Positions 45,778-54,297 of a stretch of 64,000 nt of DNA are shown in pieces. The notes under the pieces were generated by a model. The model ran no database searches. It was not told the origin of the DNA and saw only the letters and a program-made list of their open reading frames with translations. The translations under genes and the position numbers were made by a program. Within the stretch, counting starts at the first letter, position 1; each line of letters opens with the position of its first letter. The stretch lies in NCBI GenBank assembly GCA_001411745.2, contig LIQB01000005.1, positions 62,001-126,000 on the forward strand, written 5' to 3'. The DNA comes from Psychrobacter glacincola (GTDB taxonomy: Bacteria; Pseudomonadota; Gammaproteobacteria; Pseudomonadales; Moraxellaceae).

Positions 45778-47523
45778 TTAAACATTTTCTAGCAACCTTA
45801 TAGACTCTTGGATAAGCTCATCATGTATTGAATCTAAATCAGATAAAAATGAACGCTTTGTCTTACTATCACCTATACAAATTAGCTTAGTAGTCTCAAA
45901 AAAGTAATTTTCTTTAATATCTTCAATATTGAAAAGAGGGTTAGAAGAAGTATCATCTCCCTTATATTCAGCTACAGAAAATACAAATTGTCCAGTATTT
46001 CGAGTTTCGTCAGATAGGAAGTCAAATATCTTCTCTCTGCTTTCTATATCAATATCCTCTTTAAAAATAGCGTCGAGTAAAAAAGGAAAAGTATGAATAT
46101 TAGGGTTATCAACAACCATCTTATAGAATGAAAAATTATATGCCATTAATAATAGATGTAACTCTACTCCCTGATAAGGAAATGAATTTATAGAATATAA
46201 ATTTTGATACTTTGATTCTTGAGGAATTTTTACACCTATTGTACGAGCTTTAGCTTTGAATATATTAAGAAAATACATTTCTTTTTGAAATCTTAAACTA
46301 TCAACATTAAGACCGCCATTAATAGTACTAATTTCACTATTTAAAACAGCTACTCTTTCTTCACACAAAACCTTTTTATTAGAGATGTTTTCTAACATCT
46401 TTAAGTTGGCACTGTAGTTCATCCATGAATCAAATGTAACTCCATCTTTCTCCAAGCTTTGTAGAACGCGGTAATTACTTTCAACACTTAGCCTTAAAGA
46501 AGAAATCGATAACTCAGCAGAGTTTAGTGCGGTAGCAGTTCTTTTAATTTCTTCTTTGACTATCTCTTTTTGTTTTAAGGCGTCATTCACATCTTGAATA
46601 TAGAGGTAAAAATCTTCTAGATCACCTGGTAAGGCTTGTTCACATGTTGGACATTGATCAACTCTTGGTTTCTGCTTCTTTATATTCTTTATGATTTGTG
46701 TTAATACTTTTTGTCTGCCTCTTAACATACCTATTTTATTACATAGTATGCTGTGTTCAGCTTCTTTCATAGACAAATCTTTATTTAAGGCTTGGTATTC
46801 TTCTAAGAAAATCATACTTTCACCTTTAAAGCGTTTATCCATAATCTCCGATACTTTGAAAGTTTTATTTCTATCTTCATAAGAGATTAGTTGCTTTAAT
46901 TCAAATAATAAATCCTTTTTTTCTCTTTCAAGCTCATATTTATGAACTCTGTCCTTATTACTTTCTATACCACAGTAGTAATCTAAATAATCAAATTTAA
47001 AATTTTTATAAAATCTATAATCACCAATCGACTCTCGTATATAAACCCAACCTACGGACTGTGAAATATAATACGGTAAAACTGCAGCTTCTAGCGGTGC
47101 TTTTACTAGCTTAGATTGATCCTGCAGAAACAAATCAAAATCTATAATTTCGGAGTATAGATTTTTGTATCGTCTATATTCATAAGAATTATTAGTATTA
47201 ATACCATCAAACCTAATAGGGTGATTATTCCCATGTTGTAATACTAAAGTATCACCTGATCTAACAAAAACTAGCTTAGAAGAAACTTCATTCTTGATTA
47301 GCTCACAGTCAAGTCTAAAAAAGGCATCTAGTTTATTAATATCATTTAAGTTATCTTTTGAATCATTAATACCCATTGAATAAATAATTGATTGAATAAG
47401 TGTACTTTTACCAGAAGTATTTCTACCATGTACAATATTCACTGAATCACTGAACTCTGTTTGAAAGCCTTTTTCTAACTCAGGAGAGTAAACTAAAATA
47501 TTTTTCAGTATAAGCCTAGACAT
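45778..47523 (-). CDS. SMC/Rad50-like ATPase of a probable Lamassu-type defence system (LmuB-like)
   Basis: The protein (581 residues from the chosen start) begins MSRLILKNILVYSPE, with Walker A HGRNTSGKST at 32-41. It then has two long coiled-coil-like arms (about 195-285 and 310-400) around a zinc hook CPTC at 291-294. Near the end come a signature-like QGVELHLLLMAY (about 451) and a Walker-B-like FPFLLDAIFKED (480-490). Rad50/SMC layout fits, but the signature has GVE instead of GGE and the Walker B lacks the adjacent Glu. The codon use and base composition are much more AT-rich than the neighbours. It overlaps the upstream nuclease by 8 bases. Family placement as LmuB is inference. Confidence 0.75.
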   Translation of the reverse strand: MSRLILKNILVYSPELEKGFQTEFSDSVNIVHGRNTSGKSTLIQSIIYSMGINDSKDNLNDINKLDAFFRLDCELIKNEVSSKLVFVRSGDTLVLQHGNNHPIRFDGINTNNSYEYRRYKNLYSEIIDFDLFLQDQSKLVKAPLEAAVLPYYISQSVGWVYIRESIGDYRFYKNFKFDYLDYYCGIESNKDRVHKYELEREKKDLLFELKQLISYEDRNKTFKVSEIMDKRFKGESMIFLEEYQALNKDLSMKEAEHSILCNKIGMLRGRQKVLTQIIKNIKKQKPRVDQCPTCEQALPGDLEDFYLYIQDVNDALKQKEIVKEEIKRTATALNSAELSISSLRLSVESNYRVLQSLEKDGVTFDSWMNYSANLKMLENISNKKVLCEERVAVLNSEISTINGGLNVDSLRFQKEMYFLNIFKAKARTIGVKIPQESKYQNLYSINSFPYQGVELHLLLMAYNFSFYKMVVDNPNIHTFPFLLDAIFKEDIDIESREKIFDFLSDETRNTGQFVFSVAEYKGDDTSSNPLFNIEDIKENYFFETTKLICIGDSKTKRSFLSDLDSIHDELIQESIRLLENV

Positions 47524-48592
47524 ACATTCCTCTTGTTTCTGTATATGCAGCAATTATGGCGAATGCTATCATGTGCCTTTCTAATCTTGGATCAAACTCT
47601 TGTACGTATTGATGGTATAGCTCAACAATACAATCTGCCTCACTACTATGATTCTCATCAATATCTGTTCTCCTCTCTACAAATCGGTATATTTTTTTAT
47701 ATTCTATTTGCTGAATGTCTTTAAAGTAATCAAAGCAATTTTCTAATAATTCTTTTGCTTTTCGACGTATTGGCAACCTTATATCAAGTGTGGTTGAAAT
47801 CTGATCAGAGTACTGCCTCCAGAAATCAAATGACTTTTTGCTTTCAGTTAGCATATTGAACGTTTCATTAACTTTATCACGCGTGAGTCTTTTACTCTGA
47901 TCAGACAACATTACTAAGTTATTATCATTATATGTTTGCTCAACATTTTGGAGTAATCTCATCAAAGTAGATACTACAGCCTCATGGTCATTAACACTTG
48001 CTCCAAACTTCTCAATAGATAAACCCGTAAGTACTCTCTGCCACCCTGTATAACTTTGAGGTAAATCAATATATTGGAATTCGATACTTCCTAACTGTGT
48101 AGTTTCTAAGTTACTAGGGATAATTCTAGGTTCGATATTATCTTTTATATCTTTGTGTAGGTCTAGATATCTAGTAATTTTATTAGTTACCTGTATTTTC
48201 TCCGTCTCTTGCTTCACTTCCTTCTGTTTCTTACTTTTTAATGTAATATTCCTGTTCGTAAGAAATTTAAGCGCATGCTGATAGTTACTAGATTTAGGAT
48301 AGTTATCATTTAAAAGGCTTTTTCCAACTAATGTCATTTTCCCAATTATTTCACATAAATCATTATCTATTTTCCAGTCATCTCTAGACTTTTTAGCTTG
48401 ATAAGTATCAATATTTTTCAATTTACCAAAACTGTCTGAAAATGCAAAAAGAAAATCTTCATGATGCTCTACACATATAAAGTAGTCTTCTGATTTTATC
48501 GTTTCATAAGCCTCAAACAATAAAAAAATGACACAACAGCGCTGGAAAGAATAACCAGAAGCACCTTCTACACCTGAATTACTACTAACCAT
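47516..48592 (-). CDS. Cap4/DUF4297-like PD-(D/E)XK nuclease of a probable Lamassu-type system (LmuA-like)
   Basis: The protein (358 residues) starts with GASGYSFQRCCVIFLLFEAYE (about 10-30). A core with E42, the ED pair 45-46 in EHHEDFLF and Q65-x-K67 in DTYQAKKS follows; these match the metal-binding E/D and Q-x-K of Cap4-type (DUF4297) dsDNA nucleases. The remainder (about 130-358) is a helical, Lys/Arg/Asn-rich region not recognised. It is the first gene of a two-gene operon with the SMC-like ATPase and has a good promoter. Nuclease plus SMC with zinc hook is the Lamassu layout. The nuclease call is firmer than the system name. Confidence 0.72.
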   Translation of the reverse strand: MVSSNSGVEGASGYSFQRCCVIFLLFEAYETIKSEDYFICVEHHEDFLFAFSDSFGKLKNIDTYQAKKSRDDWKIDNDLCEIIGKMTLVGKSLLNDNYPKSSNYQHALKFLTNRNITLKSKKQKEVKQETEKIQVTNKITRYLDLHKDIKDNIEPRIIPSNLETTQLGSIEFQYIDLPQSYTGWQRVLTGLSIEKFGASVNDHEAVVSTLMRLLQNVEQTYNDNNLVMLSDQSKRLTRDKVNETFNMLTESKKSFDFWRQYSDQISTTLDIRLPIRRKAKELLENCFDYFKDIQQIEYKKIYRFVERRTDIDENHSSEADCIVELYHQYVQEFDPRLERHMIAFAIIAAYTETRGMYV

Positions 48593-48625
48593 TGCTATTA
48601 CCTATAATAATATATTTAAAAAAAG

Positions 48626-48654
48626 ATCATATACTTGCTATAAAATCAAATCAA
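48626..48654 (-). promoter_or_regulatory. promoter of the nuclease-SMC operon with overlapping inverted repeat
   Basis: On the minus strand TTGATT (48649-48654), 17 bases, TATGAT (48626-48631), about 35 bases before the start codon. AATGTTC (48653-48659) and GAACATT (48683-48689) form an inverted repeat touching the -35, a possible operator. Confidence 0.55.
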
Positions 48655-48914
48655 TGTTCAAAATTGTAGCTTACATAGTATCGAACATTTTTTCACTCTC
48701 TTAAATTATATATAGTATGTCAATATAACCACAATAGATAGTAGCAAGAACGCAATGTCACCGCTAGCCCTGACTGTAGTGGCTATCCTGCCATAACTGC
48801 TAGGTTGCAAAGGCTTGGCGGGTCAGGGTGCCTTAGCAGAAATGACAGATAATAGCGGATAGCAAGATTGGCTCCCCTACCTCCTCGTAAAATTAACGTA
48901 AAAACCTAAACATA

Positions 48915-48947
48915 AAAAAAGCCTATCTATAAAAGATAGGCTTTTTT
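48915..48947. terminator. terminator at the end of the polyamine operon
   Basis: AAAAAAGCCTATCT (48915-48928) pairs with AGATAGGCTTTTTT (48934-48947) around ATAAA. It stands after the carboxynorspermidine dehydrogenase gene on the minus strand. Confidence 0.93.
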
Positions 48948-48965
48948 GCTGAGTAAACTCGTTAT

Positions 48966-50240
48966 TTAAATATCAAACGCTAACGCTCTGTCGCCTTCGC
49001 TATCTTTGATACGCGTTGGCAAACCAATCTTATTTAGCAGATTGATAAATGGCTTGGCATCCAGCTCTTCGACGTTGACCATCTTGCCAGCATCCCACTC
49101 ACCAGTTGCGACCAGAATCGCAGCAGCGACGGGTGGTACACCTGCGGTATAAGAGATACCTTGGCTACCGACTTCGTTATAAGCGTCTTTATGATCTGAG
49201 ATATTGTAAATAAATACCTCGCTATCAACGCCGTTGATTTTGCCTTTGACTTTATCACCGATGCAGGTCTTGCCTGTATAATTCGGCGCAAGAGAGCTTG
49301 GGTCTGGTAGCACTGCTTTGACCACTTTTAACGGAATTACTTCTTGCCCTTCAGCAGTCATCACTGGCTGCTCAGAGAGTAGACCCAAACTTTGTAGCAC
49401 AGTGAATACATTAATATAATGCTCACCAAAGCCCATCCAAAAACGAATATTTGGTACGTCTAAATTGGCGGATAACGAATGCACTTCATCATGACCACTT
49501 AAGTAGCTGTTTTGCACGCCAACCACTGGTAAATCGTCAGTACGCTTCACTTCGAACATTTTATTAGACTGCCACTTGCTGTCCTGCCAAGAGTAAACCG
49601 TACCGGTAAATTCACGGAAGTTAATCTCAGGATCGAAGTTAGTAGCGAAGTATTTACCGTGGCTGCCAGCATTGATATCAATGATATCGATATCCGTCAC
49701 CGAACCTGCATCCATCATGTCATAGCCAAGACGCGCATAGGCGTTGACCATACCGGGGTCAAATCCTGCCCCTAAAATCGCCGTGACATTATTGTCCGCA
49801 CAGCGCTGTTTGCGCTGCCATTCGTAATTGTCATACCATGGCGGCGTCTCACAAATCTTGCGTGGATCTTCGTGAATGGCAGTATCGATATAAGCAACAC
49901 CTGTCTCGATACAAGCTTCCAATACCGTCATATTGATAAATGCCGAACCGACATTGATGACGATTTGGATACCCGACTCTTGAATCAGCTGTATCAGCGC
50001 CTGAGTATCCATAGCATCCACTTGGTGCGTATGCAATACTGCAGGCTGCTTGAAGCTATTCTTATCTTTCACGCTTTGGGCGATGGCATCACATTTATCT
50101 TGCGTGCGCGAGGCAATATGAATCTCACCAAGGATATCGTTATGCATCGCACATTTATGCGCGACCACTTGAGCGACACCGCCGGCTCCGATGATGAGTA
50201 CGTCTTTTTTGCTAGATTTGGCTTGTTGGTTTGTGTTCAA
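48966..50240 (-). CDS. carboxynorspermidine (carboxyspermidine) dehydrogenase, saccharopine dehydrogenase-like
   Basis: The protein (424 residues) has an N-terminal Rossmann fold with GAGGVAQVVAHKCAMH (about 18-33), the GVAYIDTAIHEDP segment and GAGFDPGMVNAYARLGYD; this is the saccharopine-dehydrogenase-like family used in polyamine synthesis. It would condense aspartate semialdehyde with putrescine or diaminopropane. The assignment is supported by the carboxynorspermidine decarboxylase gene immediately upstream on the same strand, a pairing seen in Vibrio and others (there named casdh and nspC). Which substrate is used cannot be read. Confidence 0.87.
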   Translation of the reverse strand: MNTNQQAKSSKKDVLIIGAGGVAQVVAHKCAMHNDILGEIHIASRTQDKCDAIAQSVKDKNSFKQPAVLHTHQVDAMDTQALIQLIQESGIQIVINVGSAFINMTVLEACIETGVAYIDTAIHEDPRKICETPPWYDNYEWQRKQRCADNNVTAILGAGFDPGMVNAYARLGYDMMDAGSVTDIDIIDINAGSHGKYFATNFDPEINFREFTGTVYSWQDSKWQSNKMFEVKRTDDLPVVGVQNSYLSGHDEVHSLSANLDVPNIRFWMGFGEHYINVFTVLQSLGLLSEQPVMTAEGQEVIPLKVVKAVLPDPSSLAPNYTGKTCIGDKVKGKINGVDSEVFIYNISDHKDAYNEVGSQGISYTAGVPPVAAAILVATGEWDAGKMVNVEELDAKPFINLLNKIGLPTRIKDSEGDRALAFDI

Positions 50241-50345
50241 TGAACAATCCTCCTTTGTGTCTCTGTCGATACCATCGATAGTGGCGAGTCAAAACAGAAA
50301 CGAGTGAATGATATGCGTGAATTAAAAAGGAAGACCGAGGAAAAC

Positions 50346-50396
50346 CCACGCACCCGTCGGGCAAAGCACCATTTGATTGTTGGCTTTTGCCCGTGG
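50346..50396 (-). promoter_or_regulatory. hairpin in the gap between the two polyamine genes
   Basis: CGGGCAAAGC (50358-50367) pairs with GCTTTTGCCCG (50383-50393, one bulged base). CCACG (50346-50350) and CGTGG (50392-50396) flank it. A short T-run follows on the minus strand. It could be an attenuator, a processing site or a weak terminator between the genes. Function unknown. Confidence 0.4.
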
Positions 50397-50525
50397 CGAT
50401 TATAACAATTTTTATGAAGACATCGGTAAAAATAATGTATAAAAAACAGACGAGTTAAAGTCATTCAAAAACACACTTAAGTCTTTGTTTTCTAAAATTT
50501 AAATCAATTTATCGACACAATTAAA

Positions 50526-51764
50526 CTAAGACAAGCTGGCTTTGTAATCTTGATAATCAAATTCGCGCTGCACATCTATACTGCCATCTAGACGACGAAT
50601 CACAATCGCCGGCATATTAACACCATTGAACCAATTCTTTTTCACCATGGTATAACCTGCGGCATTACCAAAGGTTACGGTATCACCTATTGTTAGGTTA
50701 TTTGGCAAGGCGTACTCACCAAAGATATCGCCCGCCAAACAAGAACGACCATAAATAATGGTATTATCAGCTGACTTAGCGTTCTCGCTGATGGGTGCGA
50801 TATTGGTAGGGTCGATATCAAGAGAGGCAATATTCATTAAATCACTATTCACAGCCGCTATCGGCGCTGACTCACGGTAAATTAACAAATCAAGCATGTG
50901 CGCTTCAATGGATGAATCTACTACAGCGAGATTTTTTTCATTGTGCATAGTATCTAAGACGGTCGTGACCAATGATCCAGCACCATGGATACTTGCCTCA
51001 CCCGGTTCAAGATAAACTTGCACCCCATATTTTTCACTAAAGCCTTTTAACCTGTCAGCCAGTTTTTCTAGTGGATAATCAGGCGCGATAAAATGAATAC
51101 CACCGCCCAAACTCACCCACTCAAGCTGCGCTAAAACATCACCAAACCTGTCTTCGATATCTGCCAAGCTGGCACTAAAGGCTTCAAAGCTGTCATTTTC
51201 GCAGTTGTTATGAATCATTACCCCAGTAATGTCATCAAGTACCGCTGCAATTTTGTTTTTATCATGTTCACCCAAACGGCTAAAAGGACGCGCAGGATCA
51301 GCGATGATAAACGATGAATTACTGGTCTTTGGGTTCAATCGTAAACCGACAGGAATGTTTTTAGAACGCGCTTGTGACCCAAATGTATTAAGTTGCGAGA
51401 TAGAGTTAAAGATAATTTTATCAGCATAGCTCATTACTTCATCGATCTCATCAGCGCTATAGGCGACGCTATACGCATGAGTTTCTTTTTTATTATCACT
51501 GTCTTTACCTTTACCAAAAGTCTCGTAGCCAAGTCTAACTTCATTGAGTGACGATGACGTTGTGCCGTGCAAATAAGGCTGCATCACATCAAACACGCCC
51601 CAAGTGGCAAAGCATTTGAGCGCCAGTAATGCTTTAGCGCCTGATAGCTCACACAGCCGCGAGATAATCTGCATATTGGCAACGATTGCCGCTTCATCAA
51701 GCAAATAATAAGGCGTGGGCGGTAGAGATGATTGAGTAGTTTTTAGCGAAGTTTTTGCATTCAT
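50526..51764 (-). CDS. nspC: carboxynorspermidine decarboxylase
   Basis: A fold-III PLP decarboxylase that turns carboxynorspermidine/carboxyspermidine into norspermidine/spermidine. The 412 residues show the PLP-lysine region LLALKCFATWGVFDV (Lys at about 50), HNNCEN, EWVSLGGGIHF (Gly-rich phosphate loop), YLEPGEASIHGAG, and SCLAGDIF with the active-site cysteine. It is the first gene of the operon with the dehydrogenase; 285 bases lie between them. It diverges from the DUF924 gene. Confidence 0.92.
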   Translation of the reverse strand: MNAKTSLKTTQSSLPPTPYYLLDEAAIVANMQIISRLCELSGAKALLALKCFATWGVFDVMQPYLHGTTSSSLNEVRLGYETFGKGKDSDNKKETHAYSVAYSADEIDEVMSYADKIIFNSISQLNTFGSQARSKNIPVGLRLNPKTSNSSFIIADPARPFSRLGEHDKNKIAAVLDDITGVMIHNNCENDSFEAFSASLADIEDRFGDVLAQLEWVSLGGGIHFIAPDYPLEKLADRLKGFSEKYGVQVYLEPGEASIHGAGSLVTTVLDTMHNEKNLAVVDSSIEAHMLDLLIYRESAPIAAVNSDLMNIASLDIDPTNIAPISENAKSADNTIIYGRSCLAGDIFGEYALPNNLTIGDTVTFGNAAGYTMVKKNWFNGVNMPAIVIRRLDGSIDVQREFDYQDYKASLS

Positions 51765-51854
51765 AAGAGGTTACCTAATAGCTGCTGTTGGCATCATGAC
51801 AGACATAAATATTTGCGCTATAGTAGACTAAATTCATCATAATTAGAATATCTT

Positions 51855-52520
51855 ATGTCACTATCAACCGATTATTCCACTGCTACTAGCCAAGCTTATT
51901 CATCGCAGCTCGACCCAAAAAACATTCATTTAGAACATCTTGATGCTAATGCGCGTGCTGTACTGGAGTTTTGGTTCGACAAAGACAATGAGCAACATTG
52001 GTTTGCGCAAAATGATGACTTTGATACGCAGATAAAGGATAAATTCGGTGACATCTGGCAAGCTGCCAAGCAAGGTGAATGCGTGACATGGCGTATCGCA
52101 GAAGCGCCGACGGATAGCAATAGCTCCATCACGGCGTTGGCAGGCAGACTAGCAGAAATTATTGTCTTAGATCAGTTTTCGCGTAATTTATGTCGCGGGC
52201 AAGCAGGCGCTTTTGCACAAGATAGTATGGCTATCGCATTGGCACAAGAGGCTATTGGACAACCACACTTTGATACGTTACCGACTGAATGGCGCAAGTT
52301 TATCATTATGCCATTTATGCATTCTGAATCATTGGTGATCCATAAGCGCTACTTACCATTGTTTGAAAAATTACATGATGACAATACGCTAGATTTCGAA
52401 AATCGTCATAAAAATATCATTGAGCAATTCGGTCGCTATCCGCATCGCAATGACATTTTAGATCGTGAGTCAACGGATGAAGAAGAAGCCTTCTTGCAAC
52501 AACCGAACTCATCGTTTTAG
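51855..52520 (+). CDS. DUF924 family protein
   Basis: The protein (221 residues) matches the DUF924 pattern: VLEFWFDKDNEQHWFAQNDDFD, then LAEIIVLDQFSRNLCRGQAGAFAQDSMA, FIIMPFMHSESLVIHKRYLPLFEKL and the C-terminal FGRYPHRNDILDRESTDEEEAFL. The fold is helical (tetratricopeptide-like) and the role unknown. The first 30 residues are Ser/Thr-rich and poorly conserved. An upstream ribosome site is weak. Confidence 0.93.
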   Translation: MSLSTDYSTATSQAYSSQLDPKNIHLEHLDANARAVLEFWFDKDNEQHWFAQNDDFDTQIKDKFGDIWQAAKQGECVTWRIAEAPTDSNSSITALAGRLAEIIVLDQFSRNLCRGQAGAFAQDSMAIALAQEAIGQPHFDTLPTEWRKFIIMPFMHSESLVIHKRYLPLFEKLHDDNTLDFENRHKNIIEQFGRYPHRNDILDRESTDEEEAFLQQPNSSF

Positions 52521-52542
52521 CGCTTATATATTTATATGATTA

Positions 52543-52587
52543 ATTGCAATATGGTTTATTGCAATATGGTTTATTGCAATATAGTTA
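52543..52587. repeat. three tandem copies of a 15-bp unit
   Basis: ATTGCAATATGGTTT occurs at 52543-52557, 52558-52572 and, slightly changed (ATTGCAATATAGTTA), at 52573-52587, just after the DUF924 stop codon. Non-coding. Confidence 0.85.
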
Positions 52588-52701
52588 CTTTGACTCAAAA
52601 GAAGTGTGAAGTACAAGGCAACCAAGTATAGGCATATAAACTATTTCAAGCGAGGTGAACGCTGAAATTTTTATAGTGCAAGGGATTGACTATGATAATC
52701 C

Positions 52702-52746
52702 AGCAAGGGCTAAATCAGATAGCTGGTTCAGCCCTTGCTTTATTTT
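52702..52746. terminator. probable terminator
   Basis: AGCAAGGGCT (52702-52711) pairs with AGCCCTTGCT (52730-52739), followed by TTATTTT. It lies between the DUF924 gene and the convergent CAP-domain lipoprotein gene. Confidence 0.7.
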
Positions 52747-52821
52747 ACTTACTCTTTAGATACTTTCGTTCAGATTGGTGCTTTTATTCAGATTAAGAAC
52801 GCGTCTTAGTTCACCTAATTA

Positions 52822-54039
52822 TTAGTTGACTATCCCTGTCGTAAAGGTAAAGCTCTCACGCTCGATAGTTTTATTATCCACTAAAATATCAAAGCTGACA
52901 CGGTAGTCACTGTTGCCATGTAAACCACAGTTTTTGCCTTTTTTACTGGCAATCTGGCAGCTTTTTAAATTATCAGTGATTGGTAATATAAAAGCTTCAT
53001 TTGCTGGTAGTGCATTTGCCGTATTTTTATAGGGATCTTGGCGATAGTCTAGCAGCTCAATCGGTACATCGATATTTCGCTGGATATCATGGAATATCAC
53101 ATTGCTGATATCAATCGTTTGAGCGGATGGCATGTTGATATAAATGGGTTGCCCGATAGGATCCACTCGCAAGTCACGCCCTGTATGCTTGACAGGATCT
53201 GGAGTCTCATTATATAGCGCGGTTACTGTATCCGTCACGCCTTCACATGGATAAGTAAATACGCCTTTAACCGTATTATCTTTAGTCGCTTGGGTCGCTG
53301 CTGCATGGTTGACCAATACATAACCTTGGTTATTCGCCGCCTCTTTATTGTATGGCTTATAGACAACCACGCCAGTACCCGTGACGCTTGCACTAGGCAT
53401 CATTAATGAACGCAAATGGTAAGGTGCTGCCAGCAGGGACTTTGCCATCGAGCCTGCCACAACATCCGAGCGAATAAGATTGCCTGCTGAACTATAGTAG
53501 ATAGATTGGGCAATATTCTCAGTCACACCATATCGTACATTTGGATAATTTGCGTTTGATAAGCGATCGGTAAAACTTAACCCACCAAAAAATGGATTAT
53601 TGCTACTGGTAACGCCCGAAATATCTGCAATCTTATTTTCGTAATGCGCGCTGAATGCGGTCGGTGAGCTATTGGCAAAGACGTATTTAATATAATTTGC
53701 ATGTTTAATGGCAACATTATCAAGCGCGGTATCAACAGATAAGCCACTCAGACCACAGCTGGTACGTGCCAAACTGAACTTATTGTTGAAAATTAATGCA
53801 GCCTTTACCTCATTAGTAGCAGTAGTGCTATCAGGTTGGTCGCCAACATTATCGCTTGAATTGTCACTGGGCTGATCGTTTGGCTCGATAGCAGGTGGGT
53901 TTGGGCTTGACGCATTGGTATTAGAACTGCTATCAGAGCCACCACCGCCCCCACCACAAGCTGTTAGAAACACTGTCAAAAAAAGCACTGCAGCAAGATT
54001 TTTCTGTGGCGTACTGATTGGTAGTGTACTGAGCGTCAT
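52822..54039 (-). CDS. CAP-domain lipoprotein with long Ser/Asp-rich linker
   Basis: The protein (405 residues) has a lipobox ending FLTAC (Cys28) followed directly by six Gly. A Ser/Asn/Pro/Asp-rich linker (about 35-75) follows, then a CAP/SCP-like domain (about 88-250: SLARTSCGLSGLSVDTALDNVAIKHANYI ... YGVTENIAQSIYY) and a C-terminal beta-rich part (about 260-405). CAP proteins are secreted and of varied, mostly unknown function in bacteria. The Gly-Ser start suggests a surface-exposed lipoprotein. The role is not known. Confidence 0.75.
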   Translation of the reverse strand: MTLSTLPISTPQKNLAAVLFLTVFLTACGGGGGGSDSSSNTNASSPNPPAIEPNDQPSDNSSDNVGDQPDSTTATNEVKAALIFNNKFSLARTSCGLSGLSVDTALDNVAIKHANYIKYVFANSSPTAFSAHYENKIADISGVTSSNNPFFGGLSFTDRLSNANYPNVRYGVTENIAQSIYYSSAGNLIRSDVVAGSMAKSLLAAPYHLRSLMMPSASVTGTGVVVYKPYNKEAANNQGYVLVNHAAATQATKDNTVKGVFTYPCEGVTDTVTALYNETPDPVKHTGRDLRVDPIGQPIYINMPSAQTIDISNVIFHDIQRNIDVPIELLDYRQDPYKNTANALPANEAFILPITDNLKSCQIASKKGKNCGLHGNSDYRVSFDILVDNKTIERESFTFTTGIVN

Positions 54040-54297
54040 TTTTTATCCTATAGAATAATAGCGCGTATATAAGTCAATAAATGCCAGCGTTAAGTATGCG
54101 GACATAAGCTAAGTAGACTTAACGCTGCTAATATCACAGTATTGAATTTATTTGTAATGGCATTGTAATACAGTCCATAAATTTTTACTTGGTGTTTGTT
54201 GAAGACTGATACGTTCATTATAGACTGTCTTATTTTTAGTCATGACTATGTCCGCTTAGGCTATTTTAAAGAAGCACGCTCAGCTTAACTTGTATTG

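Larger units (their letters stand above)
48593..48965. other. 373-base region with a GC-richer structured patch next to the defence operon
   Basis: Apart from the promoter (48626-48654) and the terminator (48915-48947), a patch at about 48750-48885 is clearly richer in G and C than its surroundings. It contains the inverted repeat GCTATCC (48782-48788)/GGATAGC (48857-48863). No frame is longer than a few codons. It could be a non-coding RNA, an insertion scar or a DNA repeat; the function is not known. Confidence 0.4.

Noticed and set aside
45778..47523. SMC-like gene considered as housekeeping RecN, SbcC or RecF
   Set aside because: Length, missing canonical signature, AT-rich composition and the nuclease partner do not fit those genes.
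45778..48592. Operon considered as Septu or Gabija
   Set aside because: There is no HNH domain for Septu and no TOPRIM-ATPase with UvrD-like helicase for Gabija; the Cap4-like nuclease plus zinc-hook SMC fits Lamassu better.
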